DNA from: Lachnospiraceae bacterium
Lineage (GTDB): Bacteria > Bacillota > Clostridia > Lachnospirales > Lachnospiraceae
Reading direction: 5' to 3'
Assembly: GCA_022845955.1 (NCBI GenBank)
Contig: AP025576.1
Coordinates: forward strand, 5,828,001 to 5,892,000
Length of the DNA stretch: 64,000 nucleotides
In this document: positions 34,144-41,534 of the stretch, piece by piece
Layout of the letters: each line of letters starts with the position of its first letter
Numbering within the stretch: the first letter of the stretch is position 1
Program-made: the position numbers and the translations under genes
The notes under the pieces: generated by a model
Database searches by the model: none
Told to the model about the DNA's origin: nothing
Seen by the model: only the letters and a program-made list of their open reading frames with translations

Positions 34144-35703
34144 CTATTTTTCCATAGAAATTAATCTATCCGTCCAATCCCTGTAAAACCTTTCCTCATG
34201 GGACACCAGGATAACCGTCCCTTCATATGCGGCAAGCGCCTCTTTGAGAGCGTCCTTTGCCGGCTCGTCCAGATGGTTGGTCGGTTCGTCCAGAAGGAGA
34301 AGGTTTGAGGGCGTCAGCGTCAGACGGCAGAGCTTTACCTTGGCCTGTTCCCCGCCGCTGAGAGTAGGCAGCTGACGGTCCGCTTTTTCCCTGTCTATGC
34401 CGCAGCCTGCCAGATGACGTCTGGCTTCCTTTTGTGTCAGCTGCGGGAACCAGTCCAGCAATACCGACAAAGGCGTCGCTTCGTTGTCCTCCCATACGGA
34501 TTCCTGCTCATAATAGCCGATCCGGGTGGTATCCGCCAGGACAAAACCGCCCTGCAGCGGCGGAAGCTCCCCGACCAGCGTTTTCAGCAGAGTGGATTTA
34601 CCGATGCCGTTAAAGCCGGTGACCGCAATTTTCTGCCCTCTGCGCACTTCAAAGTTGATATCACAAATAACCGGATAATAATAACCCGCCGCCAGATGGG
34701 ATACCCGCAGAGCGAGCTCTCCATGCGGTTCCCCTGCCAAAGGGAAGGCAAAAAGGGGCTTAACCTGTGTCCTGGCCGGCGGCTCCAGCCTTTCCAGCCG
34801 TTCCAGCTGCTTCCGGCGTCCCTTCGCCATTTTACTGTTTACGCCGGCGATATTTTTCCGGATATACGCCTCCGTTTTCTTAATTTCTCTCTGCTGCGCT
34901 GCATACCGGCGGATATATTCCTCCCGCAGATGCTTCTTCTGCTTCAGAAAATCAGAATATTTTCCCGTGTACTTATGGATACCGCGTTCCTCAATATCAC
35001 AAATACAAGTGCATATTTTTTCCAGGAAACCATAATCATGGGACACCACCATAAAGGCTTTGGGAAAAGCCGCCAGATAATCGGACAGCCACTGGATATG
35101 CTCCTTATCCAGAAAATTGGTCGGCTCGTCCAGGAGGAGCACATCCGGCTCCTCCAGCAGAAGTCTGGCCAGAATCACCTTCGCCCGCTGCCCGCCGCTC
35201 AGTTTTCCCAGCTCTTTATCCAGCCCGATCGCCGTTAGCCCAAGCCCTCCGGCAATCCGCTGTATCCGGTAATCGATGGAATAAAAATCCGAAGCCTCCA
35301 GCAGCCGCTGATATCGTTCGGCCTGTTTCCAGGCCTCCTCTCCGCCGCTGTCCGGCAGACCGGCTTTCTCCTGTGCCGCACAGCTTTCATATGCCTCCAG
35401 CATTTTTTGTTCCAGAGCATAAAGCCCGGCGAAGGGAAAGTGCAGATATTCCAGAACCGTCTCCTTCCCCTCCGTCCTCACATGCTGATCCAGATAACCA
35501 ATCTGAATCCCCGGCTGCCATACCAGACGGCCTTCATCCGGCACCAGCAGGCCTGCGCACAAATGTATGAGTGTGCTCTTTCCCACCCCATTCGCTCCTA
35601 CAATACCCATATGCTCTCCTTTAAAAAGAGCAATCTCCGCATTCTTATAAATCGATTTGTCCCCGAAGGTAAGGGACAGTTCCTTTATATCCAATAAACT
35701 CAT
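34144..35703 (-). CDS. ABC-F family ATPase, probable ribosome-protection (antibiotic resistance) type
   Basis: A 519-residue soluble protein with two ABC domains and no membrane segment. Domain 1: GANGVGKST, LSGGQRAKVILARLL, LLLDEPTNFLD. Domain 2: GFNGIGKST, LSGGEQAKVKLCRLTL, LLLDEPTNHLD. A basic helical linker (about 235-300, rich in Lys/Arg, with RRKQLERLERLE) is the part that enters the ribosome in ABC-F proteins. The long attenuator leader upstream favours an antibiotic-inducible resistance role (lincosamide, pleuromutilin, streptogramin or phenicol class) over a housekeeping EttA-like role. The drug cannot be read from the sequence. Confidence 0.87.
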   Translation of the reverse strand: MSLLDIKELSLTFGDKSIYKNAEIALFKGEHMGIVGANGVGKSTLIHLCAGLLVPDEGRLVWQPGIQIGYLDQHVRTEGKETVLEYLHFPFAGLYALEQKMLEAYESCAAQEKAGLPDSGGEEAWKQAERYQRLLEASDFYSIDYRIQRIAGGLGLTAIGLDKELGKLSGGQRAKVILARLLLEEPDVLLLDEPTNFLDKEHIQWLSDYLAAFPKAFMVVSHDYGFLEKICTCICDIEERGIHKYTGKYSDFLKQKKHLREEYIRRYAAQQREIKKTEAYIRKNIAGVNSKMAKGRRKQLERLERLEPPARTQVKPLFAFPLAGEPHGELALRVSHLAAGYYYPVICDINFEVRRGQKIAVTGFNGIGKSTLLKTLVGELPPLQGGFVLADTTRIGYYEQESVWEDNEATPLSVLLDWFPQLTQKEARRHLAGCGIDREKADRQLPTLSGGEQAKVKLCRLTLTPSNLLLLDEPTNHLDEPAKDALKEALAAYEGTVILVSHEERFYRDWTDRLISMEK

Positions 35704-35760
35704 TGTATTTTTCCTCTCCATCTCTTATACATAAAAACTTCCGATCAAATCCCCCGGATC

Positions 35761-35798
35761 AAAAAACAGAAGGCCGTATTTTTACATACGGCCTTCTG
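35761..35798 (-). terminator. Leader terminator in front of the ABC-F gene
   Basis: CAGAAGGCCGTAT pairs with ATACGGCCTTCTG around a short loop (35767-35798), followed on the minus strand by a run of T. It is only about 60 bp before the ABC-F start, so it would block the gene unless read-through is induced. Confidence 0.88.
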
Positions 35799-35806
35799 CT
35801 TTCCGA

Positions 35807-35890
35807 TGCCGGGGACTCCCTGCTGCAGAAAAGATCATGCCGCTCCCCGGCACAATACAAAAGGCCGCAGACAAAACATTGTCCGCGGCC
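35807..35890 (-). promoter_or_regulatory. Two further hairpins in the ABC-F leader
   Basis: 35863-35890: GGCCGC-A-GACA pairs with TGTC-C-GCGGCC and is followed on the minus strand by TTTTG, so it may be a weak first terminator. 35807-35852: TGCCGGGGA pairs with TCCCCGGCA. Both lie between the leader peptide and the main terminator and are candidates for alternative pairing. Confidence 0.6.
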
Positions 35891-36009
35891 TCACTCAAAG
35901 AAAGGAACCTTCTGGAAAAACCGGTATACAAAAAACAACCCGCCGTCACTGATTAAACGGCAGATACACGCTCTCTCTGTCCCTGTTTTTCCGATGAATT
36001 CTCTTACCT

Positions 36010-36099
36010 TTATTTAACCTCTGTACAATGTTTCATCGACTGCAATTGTACAGAGCTGCTTCGCCTTGTTATCTGATCGGTTTCTGATGGATGTCTCAT
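36010..36099 (-). CDS. 29-residue leader peptide of the ABC-F gene
   Basis: ATG at 36099 with GGAG eight bases upstream; the peptide begins MRHPSETDQITRR and ends SMKHCTEVK. Its 3' half overlaps an 11-bp perfect hairpin (36019-36055), so ribosome position on this frame would decide RNA folding. This fits ribosome-mediated attenuation as known for vmlR-like and other ABC-F genes. No homologue is recognised; translation is inferred. Confidence 0.6.
   Translation of the reverse strand: MRHPSETDQITRRSSSVQLQSMKHCTEVK
36019..36055 (-). promoter_or_regulatory. Hairpin overlapping the leader peptide
   Basis: CTCTGTACAAT pairs perfectly with ATTGTACAGAG around a 15-base loop. It covers the last codons of the leader peptide, so a translating or stalled ribosome would melt it. 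Confidence 0.7.
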
Positions 36100-36135
36100 T
36101 TTCTTCTCTCCGCTGCCTTTCCCTGAATATTGACT

Positions 36136-36164
36136 ATGCTATCATACGAATAAAATCTTGTCAA
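36136..36164 (-). promoter_or_regulatory. Promoter of the ABC-F gene
   Basis: TTGACA (36159-36164, minus strand) and TAGCAT (36136-36141), 17 bases apart, about 35 bp before the leader-peptide ATG. The outermost base of the -35 box is the first base of the IS target duplication, so the insertion preserved the promoter but replaced everything upstream. Confidence 0.7.
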
Positions 36165-36190
36165 CACCTCTGTTTCCATATACTTTCTTA
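36164..36190. repeat. 27-bp target site duplication, left copy
   Basis: The 27 bases here (starting ACACCTCTG, ending TTTCTTA) are repeated exactly at 38046-38072. A 27-bp duplication is the hallmark I recall for IS1202. Confidence 0.92.
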
Positions 36191-38045
36191 TATGAACCAT
36201 TTATGATAATGTCCTTATATACCCCAAGCGAAAATGTCCCAACTATGGTATACTAACTCCTGCTTATTTATTACGACAGGAGGAATTTATTATCAGAAAG
36301 GTTATACTTACAATGGATGAACTGAAGAAATATGAAGTGATCAAAGGCCTGGCTGATCACCCTCAGCCTAACAAAGAAAGAGCTGCACTTACACTGGGGT
36401 GCACAATCAGGCACATCAACCGTATGCTCGCCGGATACAAAACATATGGAAAAGTATACTTCGTACATGGAAACAAAGGACCTCAACCAGCCAATACCAT
36501 TCAAAATGACGTAAAGATTACTATTATTGATCTTTACCGCAGTAAATACTATGATGCCAACTTTACACACTTTACAGAATTACTTGACAGGCACGAAGGT
36601 ATTTCTCTGTCTGTCTCCTCAGTTTCTAAAATTTTAGAATCAGAATACATTCTCTCACCTAAGGTCACTCGTGCAAAACACAAACGTATCATAAAACATT
36701 TGAAGGATTTAAAGAAAGCTGCCAAAACACAAACGGAAGCTGATGCCATCCAAACCAATCTTGTAGCTGCCCAAGATGCCCATACCAGACGTCCCAGAGC
36801 CGCCTACTTTGGAGAACTGCTTCAGATGGATGCGACTTCATATGAATGGATTCCTGGTAGCATTTGGCACCTTCATCTTGCTATTGATGATGCCACTGGC
36901 AGAATTGTTGGTGCATGGTTCGATACACAGGAAACTCTGAATGGTTACTACCATGTATTCCAGCAGATTTTGACCGATTACGGCATTCCTTATAAGTTCT
37001 TTACTGATCGCCGTACTGTGTTTACCTATAAAAAGAAAAATTCCCCATCTCTCGATGAGGATACCTATACACAGTTTCCCTATGCCTGCCACCAGCTTGG
37101 TGTTGAATTAGAATCCAGCAGTATTCCACAGGCAAAAGGCCGTGTAGAACGTTTCAATCAAACTTTACAGTCGAGACTCCCAATTGAGTTAAGACTCGCG
37201 GGAATCACGACCATAGAAGCTGCTAACGAATTCCTCAACCTCCAAGTAAAAGAATTCAATGCGAAGTTTTCACTTCCTTTCAATACTATCAAATCTGTGT
37301 TTGAAGAGCAACCCTCAAACGAAAAAATAAATCTTACACTGGCAACTTTGTGTGAAAGAACTGTCGATACCGGACACTGTCTCAGACACAGTAACAGCTA
37401 CTATAAGATGCTTGATAAGAACGGTCTGCAGGTACATTACCGGAAAGGAACCAGGACTATGTTTATCCAGGCTTTTGATGGCAAAAAGTATTGTTGTGTC
37501 AATGATGCCGATATCTATGCATTGGAAGCTATTCCTGAACACGAAGCCAAATCCAAAAATTTAGATTTAGACTACAAAGAGCCAAAACCGAAAAAGAAAT
37601 ACATTCCTCCAATGAATCATCCCTGGCGAAAATCTATCTTTCATAAGTTCGTCCAAAAACAGGAACACCATTGGGACGACGAAGAAAAAGCATCTGCATA
37701 ATAATCGAAGCGGAATCGTTGTCAAGTGAACCGTGGAATAATGGGGCAAAGTCCCTTTATACCGGGAAAGTTATTGACAAAAGATTCACGGATTACCCTC
37801 ATGACCAGGAAAGGAACTTTGTTCCTTTCCCTGCCTTCCCGGCGAGGGTTAATGGGTCAAGGGACTAGTCCCCTGCAGGTACATAGGGCAGAGCCCTATG
37901 CCCCGGAGGGTGTACTTGTGGTATCAAAAAATAATAATCAATCCAACAGTCTTTATAGACCATGCTTTATTTTGTTTTAAAAAGCCCCAGCAATTACCGG
38001 GGCTAATGTTTCACTTATTTTGGGACATTTTCAAAAACGCTTGAC
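36191..38045 (+). mobile_element. IS1202-group insertion sequence (about 1855 bp)
   Basis: Bounded by an exact 27-bp direct repeat. The ends form an imperfect inverted repeat of about 23 bp (ATGAACCATTTATGATAATG from 36192 against GTCAAGCGTTTTTGAAAATG read inward from 38045), each running into the shared motif AATGTCC. One transposase gene occupies most of it. After the gene, about 340 bp is non-coding and includes short stems, among them AGCCCC/GGGGCT at 37982-38003, which on the minus strand is followed by T-rich sequence and could stop read-through into the element. The exact outer base of each end is uncertain by one position. Confidence 0.85.
36313..37701 (+). CDS. Transposase, IS1202 group (DDE/rve integrase core)
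   Basis: A 462-residue transposase with an N-terminal helix-turn-helix (RAALTLGCTIRHINRMLAGY, about 21-40), and an rve-type catalytic core: LLQMDATSYEW (first Asp), FFTDRRTVF (second Asp, with GIPYK before it) and a Glu in QAKGRVERFNQT. The ATG at 36313 has only a distant ribosome site; a perfect AGGAGG lies at 36278-36283, best spaced to in-frame ATT (36289) or ATC (36292) codons, so translation may begin there and add eight residues. The frame is intact, so the element may be active. Confidence 0.9.
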   Translation: MDELKKYEVIKGLADHPQPNKERAALTLGCTIRHINRMLAGYKTYGKVYFVHGNKGPQPANTIQNDVKITIIDLYRSKYYDANFTHFTELLDRHEGISLSVSSVSKILESEYILSPKVTRAKHKRIIKHLKDLKKAAKTQTEADAIQTNLVAAQDAHTRRPRAAYFGELLQMDATSYEWIPGSIWHLHLAIDDATGRIVGAWFDTQETLNGYYHVFQQILTDYGIPYKFFTDRRTVFTYKKKNSPSLDEDTYTQFPYACHQLGVELESSSIPQAKGRVERFNQTLQSRLPIELRLAGITTIEAANEFLNLQVKEFNAKFSLPFNTIKSVFEEQPSNEKINLTLATLCERTVDTGHCLRHSNSYYKMLDKNGLQVHYRKGTRTMFIQAFDGKKYCCVNDADIYALEAIPEHEAKSKNLDLDYKEPKPKKKYIPPMNHPWRKSIFHKFVQKQEHHWDDEEKASA

Positions 38046-38072
38046 ACACCTCTGTTTCCATATACTTTCTTA
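38046..38072. repeat. 27-bp target site duplication, right copy
   Basis: Exact copy of 36164-36190. It is followed by a short inverted repeat (TGTGCGGTTCACGCACA near 38080) and the end of the HD-GYP gene at 38103. Confidence 0.92.
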
Positions 38073-38102
38073 CGATCTGTGCGGTTCACGCACAAATCTG
38101 TC

Positions 38103-39383
38103 TCAGTTGTTTCCAATATATGCCATATATCCTTCAATCTGAAGATATTCCGCCTGGATTCCATGATACATGTCCAAAATAGGCTGGCAGCGTCCGGCGG
38201 TCTCTTCCATGATTTCATCAAAGTCCGAAGCTATTTTATCCACTGCATCCCTGTCTATCAGCCCATCCGCCTTCATGGTTTCCATGATGGACAGGATCCT
38301 CTCTTTCGGGAAGGCCTCCTTATAGCTCCGGGTTCCTGCCAGGGCACTGACAATATCCGCCACGGCCACAATCCGCTCTCCCATGGTCAGTTCCGCTCCC
38401 GGGATTCCTTTTGGATAACCTGAGCCATCCAGCTTTTCATGGTGTCTAAGGGCGATCTTCCTGATTTTTTCTTCCACGTCCTGCCCCAGGATTCTGCCGG
38501 TCAGCTCCACATGGGTGCGCATGATACGCATGGCCTGGGGACTCAGCTTTCCCGGAAATTCCAGGATTTCCACCGGTATCCCGATTTTGCCCAGGTCATG
38601 GAGCAGGGCACCGAAATAAATGTCGCTCAAATCCTGTCCCGTAACCCCCATACGTTTTGCCAGTTCATAGCTGATGCTGGTGGTGGTCATGGTATGTGTT
38701 ACGGTATGGCGGCTGCGGAAATCTATGGTATATATAACCATGTTCAAATATTTTTGGATCTCTTCCCTGGTAAAAGGGTAGTTCCATATACGTTCCCAAA
38801 ATTCTTCTTCCCCTTCCTCCTGTATGGGCATGGTCTCCGCAAAATCCGCACCCATGAGAAGTTTTGCTATCCGGGGGCAGTATTTCTTTCCTCCGTCGGT
38901 CTGCATCTGACGGAGGAAATCCGGGAAGCTCCCTCCCTCTTTTTCCATAAATACATCGGCCCTGTCGGTAATGTTCAGAAGCTGGGCCACGGTTTTATTT
39001 TCTTCCGACACCTCTTCCAGGTTTTCCAGAATACACCAGGGCGTATGATGAAAAAGCACTGCCGGAGCCAGCCTTGTCAAAGGCGTAAAATATTTAATGA
39101 ACAGATAACCGTAAACAGAATGCTCCTGCACATTGCAGGTCTCAAATTCCAGCATGCGGTTGATTTCTTCTGTCTTATAAGCGCCGATATCATGGAACAT
39201 GGCAAGGATGGAGATATCCCGGGCCGTCGCCGTATCGTAGGTTCCCATCCGCTCCAGGAGCCGGGAAACCATGCGGGCCACGCGGAAACCATGATCCACC
39301 AGCCTTGCGTCCACATAATTGCAGGTGCGCCGGATGATGCCTATCATGCCCTTATTATCAATATAATTGGTGTATTCTATCAT
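38103..39383 (-). CDS. HD-GYP domain protein with an N-terminal HD domain
   Basis: A 426-residue protein with two HD-type parts. The N-terminal one shows LAMFHDIGAYKTEEI and HHTPW; the C-terminal one is a full HD-GYP: LLHDLGKIGIP, HHEKLDGSGYPKGIPG and ADIVSALAGTRSYKEAF. HD-GYP proteins commonly hydrolyse cyclic di-GMP, but no other signalling domain is present to confirm the substrate. It starts three bases after mtnA, so the two are co-transcribed. Confidence 0.87.
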   Translation of the reverse strand: MIEYTNYIDNKGMIGIIRRTCNYVDARLVDHGFRVARMVSRLLERMGTYDTATARDISILAMFHDIGAYKTEEINRMLEFETCNVQEHSVYGYLFIKYFTPLTRLAPAVLFHHTPWCILENLEEVSEENKTVAQLLNITDRADVFMEKEGGSFPDFLRQMQTDGGKKYCPRIAKLLMGADFAETMPIQEEGEEEFWERIWNYPFTREEIQKYLNMVIYTIDFRSRHTVTHTMTTTSISYELAKRMGVTGQDLSDIYFGALLHDLGKIGIPVEILEFPGKLSPQAMRIMRTHVELTGRILGQDVEEKIRKIALRHHEKLDGSGYPKGIPGAELTMGERIVAVADIVSALAGTRSYKEAFPKERILSIMETMKADGLIDRDAVDKIASDFDEIMEETAGRCQPILDMYHGIQAEYLQIEGYMAYIGNN

Positions 39384-39386
39384 AAT

Positions 39387-40478
39387 TTATTTTCCCTTCG
39401 CCTCTTCCTTTCTGGCAAAGATCTCCCGGAAAGATTCTTCAAAAGGCGCGGTGGCAATCCCGTATTCCGTGACAATACCGGCTATCAAATCGTGATCCGT
39501 CACATCAAAAGCCGGATTAAATACCTTCACACCTTCCGGGGCCATACGCTCTTTATACCACATTTCCGTCACTTCCTCCGCCGGACGCTCCTCAATATGG
39601 ATATCCGCACCGGTGGCCGTGCCCATATCAATAGTAGAGGTGGGTGCGCAGATATAAACCGGAATATGATAATATTTAGCCGCAATGGCTACGCTGGAGG
39701 TACCGATTTTATTGGCGGTATCCCCGTTTGCCGCCACTCTGTCACAGCCTACGAAAACCGCGTTCACCCAGCCGTTTTTCATGACCGCAGCCGCCATATT
39801 GTCGCAGATCAGGGTGACGTCCACACCGGAGGATAGCAGCTCGTAAGCGGTAAGCCTTGCCCCCTGAAGAAGGGGACGTGTCTCGTCGGCAAATACCCGG
39901 AAATGATACCCCCGTTCTTCCCCCAGATAAATGGGGGCCGTAGCGGTTCCGTATTTGCTGGTGGCGAGCTGCCCTGCATTGCAGTGGGTGAGAATACCGT
40001 CTCCGGGCTTAACCAGGCTGAGCCCGTATTCGCCGATGGTTTTGCATACCAGAATATCCTCTTCCTTGATTGCCGCGGCTTCTTCTTTTAAAAGCGCTTT
40101 GATTTCCTCCACCGTCCGGCCTGCATTGTCCGTTACTTTTTTCTCCATGCGGTTCAATGCCCAGGAAAGGTTCACCGCCGTGGGGCGGGAGGAATCCAGA
40201 TATTCCTTCTGCTTTCTGAATTCGCTGTAAAACGTATCAAAATCCGCGGCCTGAATCTGCTTGGCAAGAAGGTAGATCCCGAAAGCAGCGGCCACTCCGA
40301 TAGCCGGGGCGCCTCTCACCTGAAGCAGATAAATGGCATCCCACATCTCCTGAGCCGTTTTCAGCCGCAGGATCTCCGTCTTTCCCGGCAGCTTTGTCTG
40401 ATCAATAATGACAAGGGCATTCTCCTGATCATCCAGCTCCACCGTTTCATAATCCATTATATTTTTCTTTTCCGTCAT
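39387..40478 (-). CDS. mtnA: S-methyl-5-thioribose-1-phosphate isomerase
   Basis: Isomerises methylthioribose-1-phosphate to methylthioribulose-1-phosphate. A 363-residue eIF2B-like protein with family motifs VRGAPAIGVAAAFG, THCNAGQLAT, ETRPLLQGARLTAYEL and GCDRVAANGDTANKIGT. No other methionine-salvage genes are beside it; in gut anaerobes the enzyme can also feed a shunt from 5'-deoxynucleosides to dihydroxyacetone phosphate, so either role is possible. Confidence 0.93.
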   Translation of the reverse strand: MTEKKNIMDYETVELDDQENALVIIDQTKLPGKTEILRLKTAQEMWDAIYLLQVRGAPAIGVAAAFGIYLLAKQIQAADFDTFYSEFRKQKEYLDSSRPTAVNLSWALNRMEKKVTDNAGRTVEEIKALLKEEAAAIKEEDILVCKTIGEYGLSLVKPGDGILTHCNAGQLATSKYGTATAPIYLGEERGYHFRVFADETRPLLQGARLTAYELLSSGVDVTLICDNMAAAVMKNGWVNAVFVGCDRVAANGDTANKIGTSSVAIAAKYYHIPVYICAPTSTIDMGTATGADIHIEERPAEEVTEMWYKERMAPEGVKVFNPAFDVTDHDLIAGIVTEYGIATAPFEESFREIFARKEEAKGK

Positions 40479-40598
40479 TTTCCTGATCTCCCTTTTTTTA
40501 TATCTGCGAACAACGAGCCAAAACGGATGCGCTCACAGAGAACTCAAACTTCTCTTGTCCGCTTTACTGATAACCGTCCATAACATCTGTCCGTCCGG

Positions 40599-40787
40599 TT
40601 ATTTTCCCTGCCCGAATTTTCCCTTCAGCATACCCACTGTAATTCCTCTGGCTTCCAGTGCCTGCAGGAGAGCTGCAGAGGCAAAGATAAGAAAGAAAAT
40701 ACCTAGGATAAGGAAGTCTAATTTTTTGGCCATTTTCTTTTCCCAGTTTTTTATTTTTTCTTCTGTTGTCAGTGCTTTTTTAGCCAT
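40599..40787 (-). CDS. Small membrane protein, 62 residues
   Basis: A lysine-rich N-terminus (1-23) is followed by one membrane helix (about LDFLILGIFFLIFASAALL) and a basic tail ending in KGKFGQGK. AAGGAG lies eight bases before the ATG. It sits between the YbaK-like gene and mtnA on the same strand. I do not recognise a family. Confidence 0.72.
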   Translation of the reverse strand: MAKKALTTEEKIKNWEKKMAKKLDFLILGIFFLIFASAALLQALEARGITVGMLKGKFGQGK

Positions 40788-40819
40788 AGTGAAATCTCCT
40801 TTTCCAACCGTCTGAACGG

Positions 40820-41308
40820 TTACGGCTCCGTCACCACATCTTCGAATTGTGCCTCCGCCGCTCTCGCCAAATCCGCCGGAAGCAGTTCGATCTGAGAACC
40901 GATACGGCCGCCGCTCACAATGACCGAAGGCAGCCCTTCCGCTTTTTTCTCAATGACGGTGGGGTACTGTTTCTTCATGCCGATAGCGGTACAGCCTCCC
41001 CGGATATAACCGGTGACTCCATTGATATCCTTCACATGCAACATGCTAAGAGACTTCTGCCCCACGGCTTTTGCCGCTTTTTTCAGATCCAGTTCTTCCG
41101 CAACAGGGATTACAAACACAAAACAGTCTTTGGCCGGTCCCTGCGTCACCAGCGTCTTATATACCTTTTCATGGGAAAGCCCCAGCATGTCCGCCACCTG
41201 GATACCATCCACAAATTCCTCACATGCATAAGTATAATGCGTATAAGGAATTTTCATACGATCCAGAATGCGCATGGCATTGGTTTTGCTATCTTTACTT
41301 TTCGCCAT
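40820..41308 (-). CDS. ybaK: Cys-tRNA(Pro)/aminoacyl-tRNA deacylase, YbaK type
   Basis: A 162-residue YbaK/ProX-fold protein that clears mischarged Cys from tRNA-Pro. Typical features: TNAMRILDRMKIPYTHYTY, VYKTLVTQG, FVFVIPVAEELDLKKAAKAVG (with the catalytic Lys) and VTGYIRGGCTAIGMKK. Start at 41308 behind AGAGGGA; a longer in-frame form to 41350 lacks a ribosome site. Confidence 0.9.
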   Translation of the reverse strand: MAKSKDSKTNAMRILDRMKIPYTHYTYACEEFVDGIQVADMLGLSHEKVYKTLVTQGPAKDCFVFVIPVAEELDLKKAAKAVGQKSLSMLHVKDINGVTGYIRGGCTAIGMKKQYPTVIEKKAEGLPSVIVSGGRIGSQIELLPADLARAAEAQFEDVVTEP

Positions 41309-41437
41309 TTTTGTTCCCTCTGCCTGTGAACCGACTTGATACCAAATCATTATATCATACAGAACGGAAAACGGAAATCAGGAAACGCAAATCCGATATT
41401 ACTAAAATAGTTTTAAACATAACTGTCACAGGACGTT

Positions 41438-41480
41438 AAAAACCGGGAATCCGCTGTCCGCCAGCCGGATTCCCGGTTTT
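41438..41480 (-). terminator. Terminator after the single ABC exporter
   Basis: AAAACCGGGAATCCG pairs with CGGATTCCCGGTTTT, followed on the minus strand by T-rich sequence, about 55 bp after the ABC gene. Confidence 0.8.
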
Positions 41481-41534
41481 CCATCCATCAGTCCAGTCTC
41501 CTCAAACTATCCGGACCGTTATCTTTTCCCCGGT

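Noticed and set aside
36164..36190. Target duplication as a dif/Xer site
   Set aside because: Part of the reverse complement (GTATATGGAAAC) weakly recalls a XerD half-site, but the whole does not match the dif consensus and the 27-bp repeat is explained by IS transposition.
37702..38045. Passenger gene in the non-coding tail of the IS
   Set aside because: Frames of 65 and 84 codons exist but lack ribosome sites and overlap short inverted repeats; the tail looks non-coding.
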